In this document: positions 5,044-5,738 of the stretch, in pieces
Layout of the letters: every line of letters begins with the position of its first letter
Numbering within the stretch: position 1 is the first letter of the stretch
Source of the DNA: an uncultured Ruminococcus sp.
GTDB lineage: Bacteria; Bacillota; Clostridia; Oscillospirales; Ruminococcaceae
NCBI GenBank assembly: GCA_947175975.1
Contig: CAMWOX010000109.1
Location: forward strand, 1-5,738
Direction: 5' to 3'
DNA: 5,738 nt
Notes under the pieces: model-generated
Seen by the model: the letters and a program-made list of their open reading frames with translations, nothing else
What the model was told of the DNA's origin: nothing
The model's database searches: none
Made by a program: the position numbers and the translations under genes

Positions 5044-5738
5044 ATGAAATCTGCTTTACGCAAAATTATTTCTGGTATTGTTTGTATGGCATTCATGCTG
5101 TCGTCAGCATCAGTTCTGGAGAATGTCATTGCAGGTGCGGTGAATGTTGACAATCTCGTCACTATGAATGCTACCACAACATTAGAGAATAGTCTGGAAT
5201 ATGAAGTCTATGAGGATCATGTGGAAATCACACACTGTGATAAATCCACAGAGGGTGAAATCATCATCCCTGGAACGATCGAAGGCTTGCCTGTCACAGT
5301 GATTGGAAATAGTGCATTTTATAGATGTTCTTCCTTAACATCTATCACAATCCCGGACAGTGTTACAAGTATTCAGTATGATGCATTTCGGCATTGTTCT
5401 TCCTTGGCATCCATTACAATTCCGAACAGTGTCACAAGTATCGAATCGTGTGCATTTTTGGGTTGTTCTTCCTTAAAATCTATCACAATCCCAGAGAGTA
5501 TCACAAATATCGATTATTGGTTATTTCAGAACTGTTCTTCCTTGGAGTCTATTACAATCCCAGACAGTGTCACAAATATCGATCAATATGCATTTTCTGG
5601 CTGTTCTTCCTTGAAATCTATCACAATCCCGGATAATGTCACAAGTATTAGCGGATGGGTATTTTGGGACTGTTCTTCCTTGGAATCTATCACAATCCCG
5701 GATGGTGTCACAAGTATCGGGGACTACGCATTTGAGGG
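5044..5738 (+). CDS. Secreted BspA-like leucine-rich-repeat protein, 3' truncated by window
   Basis: The frame is open from the ATG at 5044 to the window edge (231 full codons, no stop). Residues 1 to about 30-32 form a signal peptide (Lys/Arg near the N-terminus, hydrophobic core, Ala-rich end). Residues about 51-90 match the usual opening of BspA-type proteins: a LEYEVYED strand, then IIIPGTIEGLPVTVIG. From residue 91 come six full 23-residue LRR_5 repeats of the form AFxxCSSLxSITIPDSVTSIxxx, phased at 91, 114, 137, 160, 183 and 206, with a seventh beginning at 229. A Cys occurs at the same place in every repeat (95, 118, 141, 164, 187, 210). BspA-like proteins are surface or secreted binding proteins. 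In Ruminococcus, LRR proteins can carry dockerins, but the C-terminus here is unseen, so docking is only a possibility. It has its own strong promoter, separate from the mannanase. Confidence 0.9.
   Translation, partial: MKSALRKIISGIVCMAFMLSSASVLENVIAGAVNVDNLVTMNATTTLENSLEYEVYEDHVEITHCDKSTEGEIIIPGTIEGLPVTVIGNSAFYRCSSLTSITIPDSVTSIQYDAFRHCSSLASITIPNSVTSIESCAFLGCSSLKSITIPESITNIDYWLFQNCSSLESITIPDSVTNIDQYAFSGCSSLKSITIPDNVTSISGWVFWDCSSLESITIPDGVTSIGDYAFE
5314..5738 (+). repeat. 69-bp in-frame tandem repeat array encoding LRR_5 units
   Basis: Units begin at 5314, 5383, 5452, 5521, 5590, 5659 and 5728 (partial), all exactly 69 bp apart. TGTTCTTCCTT is invariant in every full unit, and CTATCACAATCCC recurs with little change. 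The variable positions cluster at the three or four codons before and just after the (A/L/V)F pair. The array continues beyond the window. Confidence 0.95.

Noticed and set aside
5394..5636. An 80-codon plus-strand frame with repeating FFL and YHNP-like peptides
   Set aside because: It is the alternate frame of the 69-bp LRR array. The true frame (from 5044) gives canonical LRR_5 units with a signal peptide.
5314..5738. Regular repeats considered as a CRISPR array
   Set aside because: The repeats are 69 bp with no unrelated spacers, stay in frame, and encode LRR units.

Overview
The window reads as a piece of a cellulosome-type locus from a fibre-degrading, low-to-mid GC Firmicute, most likely a Ruminococcus or close relative (Oscillospiraceae). 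The grounds are four genes on one strand ending in dockerin-type duplicated calcium-binding loops, Gram-positive signal peptides, strong AGGAGG-like ribosome sites, and a glycan hydrolase with CBM35-GH26-dockerin architecture. Genus is an inference from family resemblance; no rRNA or other marker is present. All supported genes are on the + strand.

Layout. (1) 1-2668 is an apparent operon of three genes: the 3' end of a dockerin protein (1-236), a 287-residue secreted dockerin protein of unknown function (251-1114), and a 509-residue one (1139-2668). Gaps are 14 and 24 bp, with no terminator or promoter between genes. All three end in nearly the same dockerin. The two complete genes also share a signal peptide and an unrecognised roughly 125-residue beta-rich module, present once in the first and twice in the second. 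A strong intrinsic terminator (2682-2714) closes the operon. (2) 2834-4900 encodes a secreted GH26 beta-mannanase candidate with an N-terminal CBM35-like domain, a Pro/Thr/Glu linker and a C-terminal dockerin of a clearly different class. It has its own extended -10 promoter, preceded by an unusual cluster of TGCA motifs. (3) A hairpin terminator (4937-4973) abuts a near-consensus promoter (4979-5007). That promoter drives a secreted BspA-like leucine-rich-repeat protein that runs off the window end (5044-5738+). It is open at its 3' end and contains 23-residue repeats encoded by a 69-bp tandem repeat.

How the parts fit. The mannanase would be docked by its dockerin onto a cohesin scaffold and would cut mannan-type hemicellulose, with the CBM35 targeting it to substrate. 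The three upstream proteins carry no recognisable catalytic domain, so they look like non-catalytic cargo of the same or a related scaffold through a different dockerin specificity. The LRR protein may be an adhesin or a further cellulosome component, but its C-terminus is not visible. The least explained item is the repeated module in the upstream operon. No RNA genes, mobile elements, CRISPR arrays or replication origins were seen.
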